Shown here in pieces: positions 43,867 through 53,274 of a DNA stretch of 64,000 nucleotides. This stretch comes from Burkholderia lata (GTDB taxonomy: Bacteria; Pseudomonadota; Gammaproteobacteria; Burkholderiales; Burkholderiaceae): the NCBI RefSeq assembly GCF_902499335.1, contig NZ_CABVQK010000008.1, forward strand, positions 397,836 to 461,835, written 5' to 3'. Positions within the stretch are counted from its first letter, which is position 1. Every line of letters begins with the position of its first letter. The notes beneath the pieces were generated by a model. That model saw only the letters and a program-made list of their open reading frames with translations. It did not search any database and was not told where the DNA came from. The position numbers were made by a program, and so were the translations under genes.

Positions 43867-46167
43867 TCAGGCCGTCAGGCAGTAAACGCGGTACGTGCCG
43901 TCCTCGACTTCCACGCCGTGCGTGTCGTGCGCGAAGCCCGGGAAGCGCCGGTCGTACGCTTCGAGCGCCTTCAGGTAGCCGAGCACCGGGCCGTCCGCCG
44001 GCCCCGCGTTCTCGCCCGGCATCAGCAGCGGAATGCCCGGCGGATACGGCACGACGCCGGTGGCGACCGTGCGCCCGGCCAGCTCCTCGAGCGTGACCTG
44101 CTCGACGCGGCCCTGCACCAGATGCTCGTACGCGCGCACCGGGCTCATCTCCGGCTTCGGCAGGATCGAGAACGCTTCCGACATCAATCGCGTCGTACCG
44201 AGCTGCTCCATCGCCGCGAACATCGTGTCGGCCAGGTCCTTCAGCCCCATGCCCGCATAGCGCGAGCGATGCTCCTTCACGAGCGACGGAATCGCCATGT
44301 CGAGCGGCAGGTTCGCATCGTAGTCGCGCTTGAAGTCGCACAGCGCGCTGACGAGCGAGCCCCACTTGCCCTTCGTGATGCCGATCGAGAACAGGAACAG
44401 GATCGTGAAGTCGGTCGTCTTCTCGACGACGATCCCGCGCGCATCGAGATACGCGGTCACGACGCTCGCCGGAATGCCGACCGGCATCAGCCCGCCGGCC
44501 GGCGCGACGCCCGGCGTGACGATCGACACCTTGATCGGATCGAGCATGCAGTAGCCGTCCTCGATATTGCCGAAGCCGTGCCATTGCGCGCCGGGGCGCA
44601 GCACCCAGCACGACGGGTCGCTCGCGAGCAGCTCGGGCGGCGCATCGTGGAACGGCAGCGTGCGGCCCGTGCGCGTCTCGAGCACGGTGTCGGGCTGCCA
44701 GCATTCGAAGAACCAGTCGCCCTTCGCGCCGAACTCGGCGTTCATCCGCGCAATCATCTGCCGGAACGCGACGGCCTCCTCGATCGACTCGTGCGTGAGC
44801 GCCGCGCCGCCGGGGCCGTCCATCATCGCGGCCGCGACGTCGTTCGACGCGATGATCGCGTAGTTCGGCGACGTCGACGCGTGCATCATGAACGTTTCGT
44901 TGAACTGGCCATGTGGAATCGGGTTGCGGCCGTCGCGCACGTGGATGTAAGACGCCTGCGACAGCGCGGTCAGCAGCTTGTGCGTCGACTGCGTCGCGAA
45001 CACCGTCGGGCGGTCCGCACGATGGTCGCGCGGGTCGCCGTGCATCGCATGGCGATCGCGGTAGATCGGATTGAAACGTGCATAGCCGTACCAGGCTTCG
45101 TCGAAATGCAGCCGGTCGACGCTCGCGCCGAGCAGCTCCTCGACGCGCGCGACGTTGTAGCACAGGCCGTCGTACGTCGAGTTGGTGACGATCGCATGCT
45201 TTGGCTGGCGGTCGGCGAGCCCGGCCGTGAGCGGGTTCGACGCGATCGCCTCACGGACCGCCGCCTGCGTGAGGCGCTCCGACGCGATCGGCCCGATGAT
45301 CCCGTAGCGGTTGCGCGTCGGCACGAGGTAGGTCGGGATCGCGCCCGACATCGTCATCGCGTGTTCGGCCGACTTGTGGCAATTGCGGTCGCACAGCGCG
45401 ATCTGGTCGCGGCTCACGCTCGCCATCAGGATGATGCGGTTCGACGTCGACGAGCCGTTCGTCACGTGATACGTGCGATGCGCGCCGAACACGCGCGCCG
45501 CGTAACGCTCGCTTTCGCCGATCGGGCCCGAGTGGTCGAGCAGCGAACCGAGCTCACCGACCGAGATCGACAGGTCGGAACGGAACAGCGCTTCGCCGAA
45601 GTATTCGAAGAACGCGCGGCCGACCGGCGATTTCAGGAAGCCCGTGCCGCCCGTGTGGCCGGGCGTATGCCATGAGTATTCGTAGACGCGCGAGAATTTC
45701 GCGAGTGCGCCGAACATCGGCGGAAGCACGGTGGCGCGATAGCGTTCGATTGCCGCATGGATGCGCCCGCCGATGAAGTCGGCCGTATCTTCGAGCAGCC
45801 ACACGAAATCGTCGACCTGGCCCATCACCGCGGACGGCACCGTCGATGCGACGCTGCGGTCGGCCAGCAGGAAGATCGGCACGTTGCCGTTGCGATGCCG
45901 GATCGCGTCGACCACGGCCTCGGACGGCCCGTGGCCGTCCACGCCGAGATCCCAGTCGAGCAGCACGCACTGGATCGACGGATCGGAACGGATCAGCATG
46001 ATCGCATCGTCGGCCGAGGTTGCCGTGAGCACGTCGATGTCGCGCTGCGCGAGTTCCGCGCTCAGCGTGCGAACCGCACGCCCGGTCGCGGTTTCCTGCG
46101 CGATTTCGTCGTCGACCAACAGTGCGCGCATGCCGAGACGACGAATACCACCGACGGACGTATTCAT
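43867..46167 (-). CDS. adiA: Biodegradative-type arginine decarboxylase (AdiA-like)
   Basis: A 766-residue fold-III-type PLP decarboxylase of the Orn/Lys/Arg family, close to E. coli AdiA. The N-terminal receiver-like wing domain (MRALLVDDEI..., CVLLDWDLGVDGHG) is followed by the PLP domain with the Schiff-base lysine in STHKLLTALSQASYIHVR (about Lys397), RLHFDEAWYGYARFNPIY and RNRYGIIGPI, all AdiA-like rather than lysine- or ornithine-decarboxylase-like. It makes agmatine and CO2 from arginine and consumes a proton, as in acid resistance. AGGG lies before ATG 46167, so the longer in-frame start is rejected. It is co-directional with potE. Confidence 0.88.
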   Translation of the reverse strand: MNTSVGGIRRLGMRALLVDDEIAQETATGRAVRTLSAELAQRDIDVLTATSADDAIMLIRSDPSIQCVLLDWDLGVDGHGPSEAVVDAIRHRNGNVPIFLLADRSVASTVPSAVMGQVDDFVWLLEDTADFIGGRIHAAIERYRATVLPPMFGALAKFSRVYEYSWHTPGHTGGTGFLKSPVGRAFFEYFGEALFRSDLSISVGELGSLLDHSGPIGESERYAARVFGAHRTYHVTNGSSTSNRIILMASVSRDQIALCDRNCHKSAEHAMTMSGAIPTYLVPTRNRYGIIGPIASERLTQAAVREAIASNPLTAGLADRQPKHAIVTNSTYDGLCYNVARVEELLGASVDRLHFDEAWYGYARFNPIYRDRHAMHGDPRDHRADRPTVFATQSTHKLLTALSQASYIHVRDGRNPIPHGQFNETFMMHASTSPNYAIIASNDVAAAMMDGPGGAALTHESIEEAVAFRQMIARMNAEFGAKGDWFFECWQPDTVLETRTGRTLPFHDAPPELLASDPSCWVLRPGAQWHGFGNIEDGYCMLDPIKVSIVTPGVAPAGGLMPVGIPASVVTAYLDARGIVVEKTTDFTILFLFSIGITKGKWGSLVSALCDFKRDYDANLPLDMAIPSLVKEHRSRYAGMGLKDLADTMFAAMEQLGTTRLMSEAFSILPKPEMSPVRAYEHLVQGRVEQVTLEELAGRTVATGVVPYPPGIPLLMPGENAGPADGPVLGYLKALEAYDRRFPGFAHDTHGVEVEDGTYRVYCLTA

Positions 46168-46676
46168 GTTGTTGCCCTCGTTGTTCCGATGCTTCGTTGG
46201 GGTGATGCGTCTCACGAGCACGCGGACAGCAGGCCACGGGCGGCGGCGTGAGACGCACGCAAATCCGGTTTGATTCGCCATCCAATTCGGTGCCGACTAT
46301 GCCATAGATGCCTTTTGATGAAAAGCAGACGATTCGGTGAAACGGTCGACCGTTTTCAAATCGCATTTCACGATCGGTTCATTTTGATGTGCATTGCAGC
46401 ACGCCGATTTCCGATTATTAGATCGGTTTCGCCTACCAATCGGATTGACGATTCCGGTCGATTGAATTCGCCCGGTTTTGTTGCTACGATCGGCTGCGCC
46501 GTGCATTGACCGATGGCGGCTGCGCCTCGCCGCGCAAGGCTTCTTCGTGCGGCGCGCCGTTCGGCATTCAGCATTCGCGGGAGCGTTTCAATCGGCTGCA
46601 GCGCGTGTCGGATTACGCGGATTATGCGCCCGTGCGAATGCGGCTCTCGTTTTCCGCACATTTACGGGAGAGTCGC
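46168..46676. other. Divergent adiA / ornithine decarboxylase control region
   Basis: A 509-base AT-enriched intergenic region. It holds a perfect 16-bp palindrome at 46340-46355 and several GATCGGTT-type repeats (for example near 46374, 46421 and 46490) that may be regulator half-sites. Both decarboxylase promoters must lie here. A frame in register with the right-hand gene is open from 46506 but has no ribosome site. Confidence 0.6.
46340..46355. promoter_or_regulatory. Perfect 16-bp palindrome between the two decarboxylase genes
   Basis: AAACGGTCGACCGTTT, a perfect dyad with no spacer, roughly 170 bases from the adiA start and 320 bases from the ornithine decarboxylase start. Such sites are typical of TetR/LacI/ParA-type dimeric regulators; the binder is not identified. 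Confidence 0.55.
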
Positions 46677-48857
46677 GTGAGCCTGTTGAAAATCGCAGTC
46701 GAGCCGGCGCTGATTGGCGCCTTCCTCACCACGCACGAACAGGTCGACGTATTTCAGACCGATTTCACGAATATCGCGGCAATCGTCGTCGGAATCGATT
46801 CGGCGCAACAGGTGCTTGAATCCGTCGAGAGAACCGGGTTCGCGATTCCGTTCTTCGTCGCGGTCGAGCCCAACCAGGAAGTGCCGCCGTCGATCCTGCC
46901 GAGCGCGAGCGGCGTGATCCAGCTCCGCCATGGCGGCCGCCACTACTACGGCCGGCAGATTTCCGCCGCCGCCGACATCTACAGCGAGAACCTGCTGCCG
47001 CCGTTCTTCAAGGTGATGCGCGAATACGTGCAGCGCGGCTACGTCGAGTTCGACTGCCCCGGCCACCAGGGCGGCCAGTTCTTCTCGAACCACCCGCTCG
47101 GCCGGATGTTCTTCGATTTCTTCGGCGAGACGATCTTTCGCGCCGATCTCTGCAACGCCGACGTCCGGCTCGGCGACCTGCTGATCCACGAAGGCCCCGC
47201 GCTGGAAGCACAGCGCAATGCCGCGCGGATCTACAACGCGGACAAGACCTGGTTCGTGCTGAACGGCACGTCGACGTCGAACAAGGTCGTCACGAGCGCG
47301 CTGCTCGCCCCCGACGATCTCGTGCTGTTCGACCGCAACAACCACAAGTCGGTGCACCTCGGCGCGCTCGTGCTGTCGGGCGCGCGACCGGTCTACCTCG
47401 AGACCGCGCGCAACGCGTGGGGCCTCATCGGCGGCGTCGACAGCGCGGCGCTCGACGAAGCGCGCATTCGCGACGCGATCCGCGACGTCGCGCCGGAACG
47501 CGCCGACCGGCCGCGCCCGTTCCGGCTCGCGGTGATCCAGCTCGGCACCTACGACGGCACGATCTACAACGCGCGCGAGATCGTCGACCGGATCGGGCAT
47601 CTGTGCGACTACATCCTGTTCGATTCGGCGTGGGTCGGCTACGAGCAGTTCATCCCGATGATGCAGGACTGCTCGCCGCTGATGCTCACGCTCGGCCCCG
47701 ACGATCCCGGCATCTTCGTCACGCAGTCGGTGCACAAGCAGCAGGCCGGCTTCTCGCAGACGTCGCAGATCCACAAGAAGGACAGCCATATCGAAGGCCA
47801 GAAGCGCTTCTGCGATCACCGGCGCTTCAACAACGCGTACATGATCCATGCGTCGACGAGCCCGTTCTACCCGATGTTCGCGGCGCTCGACGTCAACGCG
47901 CAGATGCATGCGGGCCCGGCCGGCAAGCGCCTGTGGCGCGATTGCGTCGCGCACGGCGTCGATGCGCGCAAGCTGCTGCTGAAGACCTGCCGGCAGATCC
48001 GGCCGTTCGTTCCGCAGCACGTCGACGGTCGCCCGTGGGCCGACTACCCGACCGAGCAGATCGTCGACGACCTGCGCTTCTTCCGCTTCCATCCGGCCGA
48101 CACGTGGCACGGATTCGAAGGCTATGCGGACGACCAGTACTTCGTCGACCCGTGCAAGCTGCTGCTGACGACACCCGGCATCGATCGCGACACGCATGAA
48201 TACGCGCCGTTCGGCGCCCCGGCGCCGATCCTTGCGCGCTATCTGCGCGAGCACGGCGTCGTGCCCGAGAAGGCCGACCTGTACACGATCCTGTTCCTGC
48301 TCACGCCGTCGGAGAGCTTCGGCAAGCTGCAGCATCTGGTCGCGCACCTCGCGCAGTTCGAGCGCCATCTCGACCAGGACACGCCGCTGCGCGAAGCCAT
48401 TCCGTCGCTGTGCGAAGCGTATCCCGAGCTATACGGCAACATGCGCCTGCGGCAGCTGTGCCAGCGGATGCACGACTTCTACCGTAGCCACGACATGAAG
48501 CGTCTGCAGAAGCTGATGTTCCGTCGCACGCAGTTCCCGAAGCAGGCGATGCTGCCGCAGGCCGCGAATGCCGAGCTGATCCGCAACAACGTCGAGCTCG
48601 TCACGCTCGATCGCATCGAAGGCCGGATCGCGACGGAAGGCGCGCTGCCCTATCCGCCCGGCATCTTCTGCGTGGTGCCCGGCGAAGCATGGGGCGGCCC
48701 GGCGCTCGACTACTTCCGCGCGCTCGAAGCCGGGATCAACGCGCTGCCGGGTTTCGAACCGGAAATCCAGGGTGTCTATCTGCAAACGCAGCCGGACGGC
48801 ACGAAGCAGGCTTCGGCATACGTGGTGGCAGCCGGCGCCGACGCATCACGCGCGTAA
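46677..48857 (+). CDS. speC: Ornithine decarboxylase, PLP fold-III-type (SpeC/SpeF)
   Basis: A 726-residue Orn/Lys/Arg-family decarboxylase. The N-terminus (LLKIAVEPALIGAF, TDFTNIAAIVV) and the PLP site FVTQSVHKQQAGFSQTSQI, Lys354, match bacterial ornithine decarboxylases SpeC/SpeF almost residue for residue, including the HKKDSHIEGQ that follows. It converts ornithine to putrescine. The start is GTG 46677 with GGGAG eight bases upstream; an in-frame ATG 57 codons earlier lacks a site and would add unrelated sequence. Divergent from adiA-potE, with which it probably forms one polyamine/acid-stress regulon. SpeC and SpeF cannot be separated by sequence alone here. Confidence 0.9.
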   Translation: MSLLKIAVEPALIGAFLTTHEQVDVFQTDFTNIAAIVVGIDSAQQVLESVERTGFAIPFFVAVEPNQEVPPSILPSASGVIQLRHGGRHYYGRQISAAADIYSENLLPPFFKVMREYVQRGYVEFDCPGHQGGQFFSNHPLGRMFFDFFGETIFRADLCNADVRLGDLLIHEGPALEAQRNAARIYNADKTWFVLNGTSTSNKVVTSALLAPDDLVLFDRNNHKSVHLGALVLSGARPVYLETARNAWGLIGGVDSAALDEARIRDAIRDVAPERADRPRPFRLAVIQLGTYDGTIYNAREIVDRIGHLCDYILFDSAWVGYEQFIPMMQDCSPLMLTLGPDDPGIFVTQSVHKQQAGFSQTSQIHKKDSHIEGQKRFCDHRRFNNAYMIHASTSPFYPMFAALDVNAQMHAGPAGKRLWRDCVAHGVDARKLLLKTCRQIRPFVPQHVDGRPWADYPTEQIVDDLRFFRFHPADTWHGFEGYADDQYFVDPCKLLLTTPGIDRDTHEYAPFGAPAPILARYLREHGVVPEKADLYTILFLLTPSESFGKLQHLVAHLAQFERHLDQDTPLREAIPSLCEAYPELYGNMRLRQLCQRMHDFYRSHDMKRLQKLMFRRTQFPKQAMLPQAANAELIRNNVELVTLDRIEGRIATEGALPYPPGIFCVVPGEAWGGPALDYFRALEAGINALPGFEPEIQGVYLQTQPDGTKQASAYVVAAGADASRA

Positions 48858-48945
48858 CGGCGGCCTGGCGGGCGGCCACGCGCCGCTCGCGATGCTGAGC
48901 GCATCGCGAGACATGACGGGCGGCGCGACGCGCACGCCCGCCGCG

Positions 48946-50103
48946 TCACCACGCCTGCCGGTAGATCTCCAGCGCGTCGGCCTCCGTCACCTCGCGCGGA
49001 TTGTTCACGAGCAGGCGCGTCTGCAGCATCGCATCCGACGCCATCCTCGGCAGGTCGCCTTCCCCGATGCCGACCTCGCGCAGCGTGCGCGGGATGCTCG
49101 TCGCGACGATCAGCCGGTCGATCTCGGTGATCAGCGCGTGCGTGCGCGCTTCATCGCTGCCCGTCGCCGACGGCGCGACGATCGACGCGAGCTCCGCATA
49201 CAGCGGCGCGGCGGCGGGTGCGTTGAAACGCAGCACGTGCGGCAGCACGAGCGCATTCGACAGCCCGTGCGGCACATGGAAGATCCCGCCGACCGGATAG
49301 GCGAGCGCATGCACGGCCGCGACCGGTGCATTCGCGAACGCCTGCCCCGCGAACATCGCGCCGACCAGCATCGCCTCACGCACGTCACGGTTGCGGCCGT
49401 CGTCGCATGCCGCGAGCAGGTTGCGCGACAGCAGCGTCAGCGCGTGCACGGCCAGCATGTCGGACACCGGGTTCTTCAACCGCGCGGACGTATAGGCCTC
49501 GATCGCATGCACCATCGCGTCGATGCCCGTCGCGGCCGTGGCCGCGCGCGGCAGGCCGAGCGTCAGTTCGGCGTCGAGGATCGCGACGTCCGCGAACAGG
49601 TGCGGCGACACGACGCCCATCTTGCGCGCCTCGCCGACCGTGACGATCGACACGGCCGTCACTTCCGAGCCCGTGCCGGCCGTCGTCGGCATCTGCACGA
49701 GCGGCAGCCGCGCGCTCGTGACCTTGTCGACGCCATACATGTCGGCCAGCGCCTGCTGCCCCGGCGCGAGCACCGCGATCAGCTTCGCGACGTCCATCGA
49801 CGATCCGCCGCCCAGGCCGAGCACGATCTCGGCATCGGCCGCGACGGCCCGTTCGGTCGCTTCCAGCACCACGTGCTCGGGCGGATCGGCGATCACGTCG
49901 TCAATCACGGTGACTTGCCAGCCTTGCGCGGCGAGGCTCTCCAGTGCGGGCGCGAGCACGCCGCTGCGATGCAGGAACGCATCGGTGACGACACACAGCC
50001 GCACGAGCGCCGGAAAGCGTTCACGCAACAACGCGCCGAGCCGGCGCGCGGCGCCGAACTCGACAACCTGCGTCGGAACGGTACGGAATTGAAACGGGTT
50101 CAT
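48946..50103 (-). CDS. Iron-containing (group III) alcohol dehydrogenase
   Basis: A 385-residue NAD(P)-dependent enzyme. The nucleotide-binding GLGGGSSMDVAK is at about residues 96-107. Metal ligands are Asp195 and His199 in GIDAMVHAIEAY, with further histidines in VHALAYPVGGIFHVPHG. Group III enzymes reduce or oxidise primary alcohols, lactaldehyde, or maleylacetate. The substrate is unknown. Its start overlaps the stop of the ABM-domain gene by four bases (ATGA), so the two are translated together and likely act in one pathway. Confidence 0.88.
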   Translation of the reverse strand: MNPFQFRTVPTQVVEFGAARRLGALLRERFPALVRLCVVTDAFLHRSGVLAPALESLAAQGWQVTVIDDVIADPPEHVVLEATERAVAADAEIVLGLGGGSSMDVAKLIAVLAPGQQALADMYGVDKVTSARLPLVQMPTTAGTGSEVTAVSIVTVGEARKMGVVSPHLFADVAILDAELTLGLPRAATAATGIDAMVHAIEAYTSARLKNPVSDMLAVHALTLLSRNLLAACDDGRNRDVREAMLVGAMFAGQAFANAPVAAVHALAYPVGGIFHVPHGLSNALVLPHVLRFNAPAAAPLYAELASIVAPSATGSDEARTHALITEIDRLIVATSIPRTLREVGIGEGDLPRMASDAMLQTRLLVNNPREVTEADALEIYRQAW

Positions 50104-50435
50104 CGGGTGCCTCCCGGTGGCGTCGCCGTGCCGGTGTCCGGCTGCACCATGTAGCTCGACACTTCGCGGCGATCGAGCAACGGAATGATCGCGCCGAACC
50201 CGATCCGCTGGAAATGCGGCGTTTCCCGATGCACGTCGAGGCCGTCCGCGTCGCGGTAGCGTTCGAGGATCACGACGTGGTCGGGGTTCTCCGGCGACCG
50301 GAAATACGCGTAGTCGAGATTCTTCGGCTCGGCGCGCGTGGGCGGGGCGAGTTCGCCGAGCAGTTCGATCACGCGGTCGCCGTTGCCGGGTTTTGCGTAG
50401 AAATGGGCGATAACCTGCAGGTAGGGTTCGTTCAT
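50100..50435 (-). CDS. Antibiotic-biosynthesis-monooxygenase (ABM) domain protein
   Basis: A 111-residue ferredoxin-like-fold protein of the ABM/YgiN group. It starts YLQVIAHFYAKPGNGDRVIELL and has the ENPDHVVILERYRDADGLDVHRE stretch characteristic of small quinol or heme-type monooxygenases and their dimer folds. Such proteins oxidise quinols or degrade reactive aldehydes without a cofactor. GGAG lies six bases before ATG 50435, so the longer open frame is not used. It ends inside the start of the alcohol dehydrogenase gene, which suggests that it detoxifies or prepares the same carbonyl or quinone compound. Confidence 0.83.
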   Translation of the reverse strand: MNEPYLQVIAHFYAKPGNGDRVIELLGELAPPTRAEPKNLDYAYFRSPENPDHVVILERYRDADGLDVHRETPHFQRIGFGAIIPLLDRREVSSYMVQPDTGTATPPGGTR

Positions 50436-50675
50436 GTTGCGCTCCGTGTTCGACTGGGGGCCGTCACGACGGGGACGCACGCAATGCGCGGCGAACCGGA
50501 GGGATTCGAGCGCGACGGCGCAACGCCGTGTCACTGGCTGGCCGTCCATTGTATTGAATCGGCACGGCCTTCGCAGTACCGCCACCGTGCCGCGAAAACC
50601 TCGCGAATCCCGCGCCGCTTTCACCGCACGGCGGATCGCAATTGGCCGCTACCCCACGATGCGCCGATGCACCGA

Positions 50676-51392
50676 CTACCACGGCACCGTCCTCCCCAGA
50701 TAGTCGAGATATTCGAGCCCCGGGCGGGCACGCTTTGCGATCAGCACATCGACGAGACTCGGCACGCTTTCCTCGATCGTCAGGCGCGCATCGGGCCCGC
50801 CCAGCTCCGTGCGGACCCAGCCGGGCGCCATCAGCACCATCGCACGCCGCGTATCGGCCTGGCGCGCCGCGAAGCTGCGCATGAACTGGTTCAGCGCGGC
50901 CTTGCTGCCGCGATAGACCTCACGCATCCCGCTGACGTTGTTCGCGACGCTGCCCTGCCCCGACGACATCGCGCCGATCAGGCCGTCCGCGATCACGAGA
51001 TCCTGCAGCGTCTCGATCACGCGCATCGGCGCCAGCGCATTCGTGATCATCACGCGCACGAATTCGTCGGTCGCCACTTCGCCGATCGTTTCGGTTGGCT
51101 CGTTCGTCGTTCCCGCATTCACGAACAGCATGTCGAAACGCCGGCCCGACAGCCGCTCGCGCAACGCGGCCAGTTGCGCCGGCTCGCAGATGTCGAGCGT
51201 CTCGATGTCGAGCCGGCCGTCGAACCGGTCGGCCAGGTCGTGCAGCTTCGTGCGCTCCGACCCGGCACGCACGGTGCCCGTTACGTGCCAGCCTTTGCCC
51301 AGGAACGCCTCCGCCATCGCGAGCCCGAGGCCGCGCGACGCCGCGACAAGCAGGATCGCGGGTACGTTCCGGTTCGATACAGTTGATTGCAT
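50676..51392 (-). CDS. Short-chain dehydrogenase/reductase 1
   Basis: A 238-residue classical SDR. The dinucleotide motif is VAASRGLG at residues 16-23, an unusual TGxxxGxG variant, and the active site is Tyr160 and Lys164 (YRGSK) with Ser143/144 upstream. It would reduce or oxidise a small carbonyl/hydroxyl compound with NAD(P)H; the substrate is unknown. It is divergent from a LysR gene across 133 bases that hold a near-perfect 9-bp inverted repeat, so the LysR product is its probable regulator. Three-base spacing and ribosome site are ordinary. Confidence 0.85.
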   Translation of the reverse strand: MQSTVSNRNVPAILLVAASRGLGLAMAEAFLGKGWHVTGTVRAGSERTKLHDLADRFDGRLDIETLDICEPAQLAALRERLSGRRFDMLFVNAGTTNEPTETIGEVATDEFVRVMITNALAPMRVIETLQDLVIADGLIGAMSSGQGSVANNVSGMREVYRGSKAALNQFMRSFAARQADTRRAMVLMAPGWVRTELGGPDARLTIEESVPSLVDVLIAKRARPGLEYLDYLGRTVPW

Positions 51393-51426
51393 GGTTTCCG
51401 CCTTTGCCGGGTTTCGTCATGCAGCC

Positions 51427-51479
51427 ACTATAGGTGCGCATCACGACAGGCGCCAGACGCACCGGATTCAACCCATAGT
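51427..51479. promoter_or_regulatory. Inverted repeat between SDR 1 and its divergent LysR gene
   Basis: ACTATAGGT at 51427-51435 and ACCCATAGT at 51471-51479 are inverted copies with one mismatch, 35 bases apart, inside the divergent gap. A LysR-type looped or tandem operator is suggested. Confidence 0.35.
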
Positions 51480-51525
51480 TGCATCGAACGCCATGCCAAA
51501 CCGTGCAGAGGCGTATCCTGTCGCC

Positions 51526-52503
51526 ATGGAAGACATCGACCTGAACCTCGTCACCGCGCTCGACGTGCTGCTGTCGGAAGGCAGCGTGACCGGCGCCGCG
51601 CGCCGGCTTGGCCTGAGCACCTCCGCGATGAGCCGCACGCTCACGCGGCTGCGGCTGTCCACCGGCGATCAGTTGCTCGTGCGCGCCGGGCGCAAGCTCG
51701 TGCCGACGCCGCACGCCGCCGCGTTGCGCGACCGCGTGCACGCGATCGCAAGCGATGCGCGCGCGGTGCTGCGGCCGGCGACGGCCGACGTGGACATGGC
51801 GACGCACACGTCCACGTTCACCCTCCGCGCGGCCGCATCGTTCATGGAAATGCTGTCCGGCCCGGTGGTCGCCGCACTCGGCGAAATCGCGCCGCAGGTG
51901 CGCATCCGCTTTGTCCCGAAGCCCGACCGCGATCCGCAGGCGCTGCGCGACGGCACCGTCGACCTGGAAATCGGCAAACGCGGCGACGATGCGCCCGAAC
52001 TGCACACCCGCATGCTGTTTCACGACTGGCACGTCGCGGTGGCACGCGCCGGTCATCCGCTGTTCGCATCGGGCAGGATCACGCCCGCGCGCTACGCGGC
52101 CTGCCGTCACGTGATCGCGTCGCAACTCGGCGATTTCGGCGGCCCGGCCGGCGATTCGACCGACGAGGCCGGCCCGGACCACACCGTGTGCGTCGTCGTA
52201 CCGGGCTACCCCGATGCAATGCGGGTCGCGGCCGGCACCGACCTGATCGCACTCGTGCCGCGCTCGAGCCTCGGCAACGCGTTCTCGCCGGGGCTCACGG
52301 AGGCCCTCGGGCTATGCAGCTTCGAGATCCCGGTGCGCCTGCCCGGGATTCTCGTTTCCGCGCTGTGGCATCCGCGCATGCACGGCGACCCCGTGCATCG
52401 CCGCCTGCGCGACGCGGTCATCGCCGTCTGCCAGCGCGCGTATCCGGATGCCCGCGCGCCACGCCCGCCGGCGCGCCGCACCGGCACGCGCATCGCAGGC
52501 TGA
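51526..52503 (+). CDS. LysR-family transcriptional regulator (divergent from SDR 1)
   Basis: A 325-residue LysR protein. The helix-turn-helix is GAARRLGLSTSAMSRTLTRLR near residues 23-43. The effector domain ends with the LPGILVSALWHPRMHGD motif of the NodD/PcaQ-like branch. ATG 51526 is used; ATG 51493 would add eleven residues. It is divergent from the SDR gene 133 bases away and probably controls it. The C-terminal 25 residues are Arg/Pro-rich. The inducer is not evident. Confidence 0.87.
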   Translation: MEDIDLNLVTALDVLLSEGSVTGAARRLGLSTSAMSRTLTRLRLSTGDQLLVRAGRKLVPTPHAAALRDRVHAIASDARAVLRPATADVDMATHTSTFTLRAAASFMEMLSGPVVAALGEIAPQVRIRFVPKPDRDPQALRDGTVDLEIGKRGDDAPELHTRMLFHDWHVAVARAGHPLFASGRITPARYAACRHVIASQLGDFGGPAGDSTDEAGPDHTVCVVVPGYPDAMRVAAGTDLIALVPRSSLGNAFSPGLTEALGLCSFEIPVRLPGILVSALWHPRMHGDPVHRRLRDAVIAVCQRAYPDARAPRPPARRTGTRIAG

Positions 52504-52511
52504 CACACGGC

Positions 52512-53249
52512 TCAGACCAGCCGGCCGCCGCCGTCGATGTGCAGGATCTCGCCGTTCATGAAGCCGTTGCTCAGCAGGAACGCGATCGCGTCCCCCACTT
52601 CATCCGCGCGCCCGACACGGCCGCCGGGCAATGCCGACGCGGCGCCCGCGAGGATCGTGTCGCGTGCTTCCGGGCCGAACGCGTCGTACAGCGGCGTCTC
52701 GACGAAGCCGGGCGCGACGACGTTCACGCGAATCGGCTTCAGCTCCAGCGCGAGCGACTGCGCCAGCGCCTCGATACCGCGCACCGCGGCGGCAATGACG
52801 GACACGCCCTGAGCGGCCGGACGATCCGACAGTTGCCCGCCGGTCAGCACGATCGAGCCGGTCGCGGGCATCAGCGGCAACGCGGCCCGGATCGCGTAGA
52901 CCGGCCCGGCGATACGCTCCTGCAGCGCGGCGAGCAGGTGATCGGGATCGGTCTCGTTCAGCTTGCCGGCAATGAACCGGCCGGCCGTGACGACCAGATG
53001 GTCGACGCGCGTGATCCCGTCGAACACGGCCTGCACCGCATGCCGGTCGGCGATGTCGGCCACCGCGATGCGCGCGCCGCCGATCGCCTGCGCGGCAGAC
53101 TCGAGCTTCGCACGGGTCCGGCCGACCAGCGTGACACTGGCGCCTTTTGCCTTCGCGGCGGCCGCGGCCGCAAGGCCGATTCCGGAGCTTCCGCCGAATA
53201 CCACGACGTGCGCACCGTCCAGTGCCGAAGATTGCGTTGCCTCGTTCAT
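52512..53249 (-). CDS. Short-chain dehydrogenase/reductase 2, catalytic residues not canonical
   Basis: A 245-residue SDR-fold protein. The nucleotide motif GGSSGIG is intact at residues 19-25, NNAG-type VVTAG is present, and the C-terminal VAPGFVETPLYD and DGGGRLV are normal. In place of the YxxxK catalytic pair, residues 152-156 read IAAAV, so neither Tyr nor Lys is where alignment to EAL expects it, and the usual Ser is a Thr-Gly. The protein may bind NAD(P) without standard catalysis, act as a scaffold or sensor, or use shifted residues. It is divergent from a LysR gene 103 bases away. Confidence 0.83.
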   Translation of the reverse strand: MNEATQSSALDGAHVVVFGGSSGIGLAAAAAAKAKGASVTLVGRTRAKLESAAQAIGGARIAVADIADRHAVQAVFDGITRVDHLVVTAGRFIAGKLNETDPDHLLAALQERIAGPVYAIRAALPLMPATGSIVLTGGQLSDRPAAQGVSVIAAAVRGIEALAQSLALELKPIRVNVVAPGFVETPLYDAFGPEARDTILAGAASALPGGRVGRADEVGDAIAFLLSNGFMNGEILHIDGGGRLV

Positions 53250-53274
53250 GTCGACTCCTCATCAGGGTTTGAAG

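Noticed and set aside
46506..46676. In-frame upstream extension of the ornithine decarboxylase
   Set aside because: No ribosome site precedes it, and its sequence does not resemble the family; the GTG at 46677 with GGGAG and a SpeC/F-like start is better. A leader-peptide role was considered, but nothing supports it.
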